The notes beneath the pieces were generated by a model that ran no database searches, was not told the origin of the DNA, and worked only from the letters and a program-made list of their open reading frames with translations. Shown piece by piece: positions 61,055 to 64,000 of a stretch of 64,000 bases of DNA (position 1 is its first letter; the number at the start of each line of letters is the position of its first letter). The DNA lies in assembly GCA_964396965.1 (NCBI GenBank), contig CAYNGD010000005.1, positions 1-64,000 on the forward strand. Direction: 5' to 3'. This stretch comes from JABMRW01 sp964396965. GTDB lineage: Bacteria > Chloroflexota > Dehalococcoidia > Dehalococcoidales > BS750m-G39. The position numbers were made by a program, and so were the translations under genes.

Positions 61055-62368
61055 CTAAGCCGGTTTCTTGAGCTTGCCCGGGCCGAAAGCGGAGATGTCC
61101 AAGTCGTAATACTGCTTGCAAGCAAGAAAGTAACCGTAATGCACGCCGCCTAAGACCAGCTTTGCTTCCACGGAGTCACGGTAATACTTCTCGTAGTGGT
61201 TTTCCCGGACATAGCCGTAGGAACCCATCAGCTCTATCCCCTTCAAGATAAGCTCGGGCAGTCTCGTGGTAATAAACACATGAACCGCATGCCCTTTAGA
61301 CAGCATACTAATCGAGTCAAACGGGCCATAAATCTCGGGATGGTCAAACTGATGGGACAGCTCCAGGAAAGCGGCCCGGCCCACCGTTATCATCGAGGCC
61401 ATCTCGCCCAGTATCATCGCCGCGTGGAGGTGCTGCCTGATTGGCTTACCCCCGGCCACCCTCTCTCCGGTATAGTCCAGGAGGACATCAAAGGCGCCCT
61501 GCAGAATGCCGGTGGCATGCCCCGAATTCATAGCCATAGGGCCAATCAGGGTATTCTGGAAGATAGACCAGGCTAAAGGCCCCTGCAGCCCCCACTCCTT
61601 GGGCACCCGGACATTATCAAAATAGGTGGAGGTATTGCGGTCACCCTGCATGCCGCATTTAACCTCAAACTTGCCGTGGGAAACCCCCGGCCAGGGTTCG
61701 GGCACATAAACCAGGGCAAAGGCATCTATCCCCTGCCTCGGGTCCATGTTGCAGACAACACAGTTGAGGTCGGCTATGCCGCTATTCGACGCCCAGAACT
61801 TGCTGCCGTTTATCACCCATTCGTTACCTTCTAGCTTGGCCCTCACCCCCACCGTTCTGCCCTCATTAAACGGATTCTCAACGTCAGTGGCCGACTCGGT
61901 TTCGCTCATGTTAAAGCAGCCAACACACAGCTCTTTACCGAGGAACTTGGGTGCAAATTCAGTGAAGACCGCTTTAGCCCATTCCTTGGCCGGCTTAGGC
62001 AGGGGGCCCGTATGGGCAATGAAAACCGGCGTCCACACCCAGTCAGTGCAGGCGCAGTGCATACTTATGCCATAGTCGGCTCGCCCCAGTTGCTCCTGCT
62101 TCAGGGCACCGGCAACTATGGAACCCATCCCCAGGCCGCCATACTCCTCCGGTATCAGTGCTTTCTGGCCGCCAAGGTCAACCTGCAGCTTCTTCAGAAT
62201 GGGGGTAATTATTTCTTCATGGGTTAAATCATCGTCAATCTTGTCCCGGACCGGCATAATCTCCTTGTCGGCAAAATCGGCAAACATCTTCTGCATCATG
62301 CGCTGCTCTTCATTAACAAAACACTCCGGGTACTGCAGCTTGTACCACTGACTGGTCTGGTCTAACAT
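61055..62368 (-). CDS. Acyl-CoA dehydrogenase-family protein without the usual catalytic Glu
   Basis: A 437-residue member of the acyl-CoA dehydrogenase fold: N-terminal helical domain, beta domain with CFNMSETESATD and INGSKFWASNSGIADLN, and C-terminal helical domain with QLxSY-type end GSYGYVRENHYEKYYRDS. The motif that normally reads I-Y-E-G-T, with the catalytic base, reads L-V-L406-G-G here. No replacement Glu is obvious at the isovaleryl-CoA-dehydrogenase position either. It may use another base or catalyse another step. It converges on the dehydratase gene with a 12-bp gap and follows the second paralogue by 37 bases. Confidence 0.88.
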   Translation of the reverse strand: MLDQTSQWYKLQYPECFVNEEQRMMQKMFADFADKEIMPVRDKIDDDLTHEEIITPILKKLQVDLGGQKALIPEEYGGLGMGSIVAGALKQEQLGRADYGISMHCACTDWVWTPVFIAHTGPLPKPAKEWAKAVFTEFAPKFLGKELCVGCFNMSETESATDVENPFNEGRTVGVRAKLEGNEWVINGSKFWASNSGIADLNCVVCNMDPRQGIDAFALVYVPEPWPGVSHGKFEVKCGMQGDRNTSTYFDNVRVPKEWGLQGPLAWSIFQNTLIGPMAMNSGHATGILQGAFDVLLDYTGERVAGGKPIRQHLHAAMILGEMASMITVGRAAFLELSHQFDHPEIYGPFDSISMLSKGHAVHVFITTRLPELILKGIELMGSYGYVRENHYEKYYRDSVEAKLVLGGVHYGYFLACKQYYDLDISAFGPGKLKKPA

Positions 62369-62405
62369 CGGTTTCCTCCTTTTAATTTATTTTTTAAACA
62401 AGAAC

Positions 62406-63614
62406 CTAAGCCCAGTTCTTGAGATCGTAATAGCCCCTGGCCACGCGATAGCGGCAGATCTGCTGCCCCCCCAGCCAGAGCTGGGTCACCTTGGCATCCC
62501 TCAGACACTTCTCGTAGGGGAAGTCCTCGGAAATCGCCATCGAGCCTAAGAGCTCGGCGCCTTTGTTGACTATCTCCACCGCCGTATCCGAGGCAAAGAC
62601 CCTGGTGGCCGCCGCCAGGGAGACGAACTGCGGCAACCACGGCGGGCCATATATATCAAGATGGTCCATCATGCAGCTGAGGTTGTAGATGCTGGCCCTC
62701 ATCATATCCAGGCCGATGGCCATATCGGCGATAATTCCGGCGACAATGCTGTGTTGCCTTACCGGCTTGAACCCGCCCTGGCGGTTCCCGGTATAGTCCA
62801 GCACTATCTCAAAGGCACGCTCGGCGATGCCCAGAGACATCGTTGCCGAATGCCAGCCCGTCCCCGACTCCAGAAAGTGATAGATATTGGCATCCATACC
62901 CGGGCCGGCCAGCCGGTATTCCTTGGGCACCCGGACGTTATCATAATGGACCGAGCTATTTATTGATGTCTTGAAGAGCATCTTCTTTTCCGGCTTGCCG
63001 AAGGAGAGCCCCGGGGTACCCTTGGGGACATAAATCAGGGCAACGCCCTCGTCACCGGCGGCGGGGTCGGTGGTACAGACGGTAAGATAGCACTCGGCAA
63101 TCCCGCCGTGAGTCGGCCAGGCCTTATCACCGTTGATGACATACTCATCGCCCTCAAGCCTGGCCGTGGTCTTGATTCCGGCGCCGGCCAGCAGCGGGTT
63201 CTCGGAATCGGCCCCCCCGGCTTCATCGGTCATGGAAAGGCAGGCATAGGCCAGCTTACCCCCGCAGAAACTGGGGATGAACCGGTCCATAACCGTCCTG
63301 TTCTTGACCACTATGGCCGGCTTGAGAATAATGCCCCAGTTGATACCCGCTGACAGGCTTATCCCCCCGTCACCCTTGGCCAGCTCCTCGCAGATGATGC
63401 CCAGGGCGGTGTTGGTCCCATCTCCCCCGCCGTATTCGGCAGGGTAGCCCAGCGCCTGAATCCCCAGGTCAACCAGCTTCTGATGGACTTCCTCAACCAG
63501 GCTGTAGTCCGCCTCCAACTTCTTGGCGTTGGGGGTGATTTCTTTCCTGGTAAACTCCCTCACCGTCTCCCGAACCTGGCGGTCCTCATCAGTTAACAGG
63601 TGCTCTAAATTCAT
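62406..63614 (-). CDS. Acyl-CoA dehydrogenase-family protein without the usual catalytic Glu
   Basis: A 402-residue acyl-CoA dehydrogenase-fold protein: GYPAEYGGGDGTNTALG, SMTDEAGGADSENPLL, VINGDKAWPTHGGIAEC, VPKEYRL and the C-terminal FPYEKCLRDAKVTQLWLGGQ. At the catalytic Glu position stands L381 (W-L-G-G for Y-E-G-T), as in its downstream paralogue, so the replacement is shared and probably old. FAD and ETF contact regions seem normal. The pair may form a hetero-oligomer. It is upstream of the other paralogue and probably leads that transcript. Confidence 0.88.
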   Translation of the reverse strand: MNLEHLLTDEDRQVRETVREFTRKEITPNAKKLEADYSLVEEVHQKLVDLGIQALGYPAEYGGGDGTNTALGIICEELAKGDGGISLSAGINWGIILKPAIVVKNRTVMDRFIPSFCGGKLAYACLSMTDEAGGADSENPLLAGAGIKTTARLEGDEYVINGDKAWPTHGGIAECYLTVCTTDPAAGDEGVALIYVPKGTPGLSFGKPEKKMLFKTSINSSVHYDNVRVPKEYRLAGPGMDANIYHFLESGTGWHSATMSLGIAERAFEIVLDYTGNRQGGFKPVRQHSIVAGIIADMAIGLDMMRASIYNLSCMMDHLDIYGPPWLPQFVSLAAATRVFASDTAVEIVNKGAELLGSMAISEDFPYEKCLRDAKVTQLWLGGQQICRYRVARGYYDLKNWA

Positions 63615-63716
63615 AGGTACTCCTCCTCAGCCCGCTAGCTCCGTTACCGCTGCGGCTGAATGATTTTCCCAAGCTGCCCAATAAAGGCAGCCTCAGGCAC
63701 CAATGGTAAGAGAATA

Positions 63717-63742
63717 GGGAAAGCTGACCTAGCCGCTTTCCC
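63717..63742 (-). terminator. Hairpin at the end of the right-edge gene
   Basis: GGGAAAGC (63717-63724) and GCTTTCCC (63735-63742) form an eight-bp stem that includes the last codons and stop of the partial gene; on the minus strand it is followed by TATTCTCTT. It is a modest terminator candidate. Confidence 0.4.
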
Positions 63743-64000
63743 CGTAATAAAGTTCAACACCCCCAAGGATGTAAAAATCTCCCACCCACTTGGAGAACCA
63801 CTGGGCGAAAAACTCTTCCTTAAAGGCCTTGCTCTCTTTGGACTTTTCCCACTTATCGGGGCTGCTTACATCCAGGATACCGATGTAATTGAAAGGAGAC
63901 TTTGTCGGACTCGGCGGGCTGCCCTTCTGGCCGTTCCCCTGTATTCCCCCCATCATCTTGACGAGTGTAAAACTTTTCGAGCCGGGCAAACCAATCAACA
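63729..64000 (-). CDS. Small protein, 5' end outside the window
   Basis: The last 90 or so codons of a minus-strand gene; the frame is still open at the window edge, and the first possible start inside (TTG at 63998) is not convincing. The visible part has KSFTLVKMMGGIQ, FNYIGILDVSSPDKWEKSKE, FKEEFFAQWFSKWVGDFYIL and GGVELYYGE. This resembles the small ferredoxin-like alpha/beta barrel fold of EthD or REDY-like proteins, but the match is weak. It precedes the acyl-CoA dehydrogenase pair on the same strand. Confidence 0.45.
   Translation of the reverse strand, partial: LIGLPGSKSFTLVKMMGGIQGNGQKGSPPSPTKSPFNYIGILDVSSPDKWEKSKESKAFKEEFFAQWFSKWVGDFYILGGVELYYGESG

Overview
The window looks like a chromosomal piece of an anaerobic bacterium. 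The best guess is a Dehalococcoidia-like member of the Chloroflexota from sediment or subsurface; this is an inference from gene content (tungsten enzyme plus Hdr-type electron transfer, ETF with a membrane Fe-S oxidoreductase, many acyl-CoA enzymes, UROD/MetE-type methyltransferase relatives, an ACR3/FmdE arsenic operon, a ROK-gap-pgi-pfkA-pyk run), not a phylogenetic result. Base composition changes along the window: about 2.8-12 kb and 16.6-27 kb read as fairly AT-rich, katG and the region right of about 43 kb as GC-rich.

Layout. 0-3.1 kb: a fur-katG peroxide-defence cassette lies between two identical 87-bp direct repeats that carry the 3' half of a tRNA-Lys(CUU), which looks like a tRNA-targeted island; a truncated, frameshifted DedA gene follows. 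3.6-8.9 kb: amino-sugar supply (glmS, GlmU-like) with a GT2-NodB fusion, suggesting a partly deacetylated GlcNAc polysaccharide. 9-16.7 kb: a two-component system diverging from a PepSY secreted protein, then a lipoprotein and an ABC exporter with two ATPases and a MacB-like permease. 17-20.3 kb: a DUF438 hemerythrin/PAS protein, two small genes each broken by a one-base deletion, and a MetE-like zinc methyltransferase relative. 20.7-23.8 kb: an arsR-fmdE-tauE-acr3 operon with a consensus promoter and a palindromic operator. 24.0-25.6 kb: a complete IS1595-family element with passenger genes, 25-bp terminal inverted repeats and an 8-bp target duplication, followed by a serine-recombinase remnant and a secreted G1-family peptidase.

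The most interesting part is 27.1-43.9 kb. A Moco/tungsten-cofactor-type riboswitch with an intrinsic terminator precedes a tungstate ABC transporter (wtpBCA). Facing it is a nine-gene operon: paaX, an AOR-family tungstoenzyme (BamB-like), a ferredoxin (BamC-like), an HdrD-like protein (BamD-like), a double-length HdrA (BamE-like), an MvhD-ferredoxin (BamF-like), a membrane ETF:menaquinone oxidoreductase-like protein, etfB and etfA. This is the gene set of the class II benzoyl-CoA reductase core joined to an ETF/quinone branch and put under a PaaX regulator that has its own promoter and palindrome. I infer an aryl-CoA- or acyl-CoA-linked tungsten electron-bifurcation or -confurcation system. 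fdhD and a UROD-type methyltransferase lie on the other side of the promoter.

45-53.8 kb: glycolytic genes in a row, then an MBL-rhodanese protein with an altered metal motif. 53.8-59.5 kb: an operon of sucC, sucD, two lactate-utilisation/HdrD-like Fe-S proteins and a dihydrolipoamide dehydrogenase relative. 59.6-63.6 kb: a 4-hydroxybutyryl-CoA dehydratase homologue with all four Fe-S ligands, facing two acyl-CoA dehydrogenase paralogues that both lack the usual catalytic glutamate. A partial gene runs off the right edge. No intact tRNA, rRNA or CRISPR array was seen.
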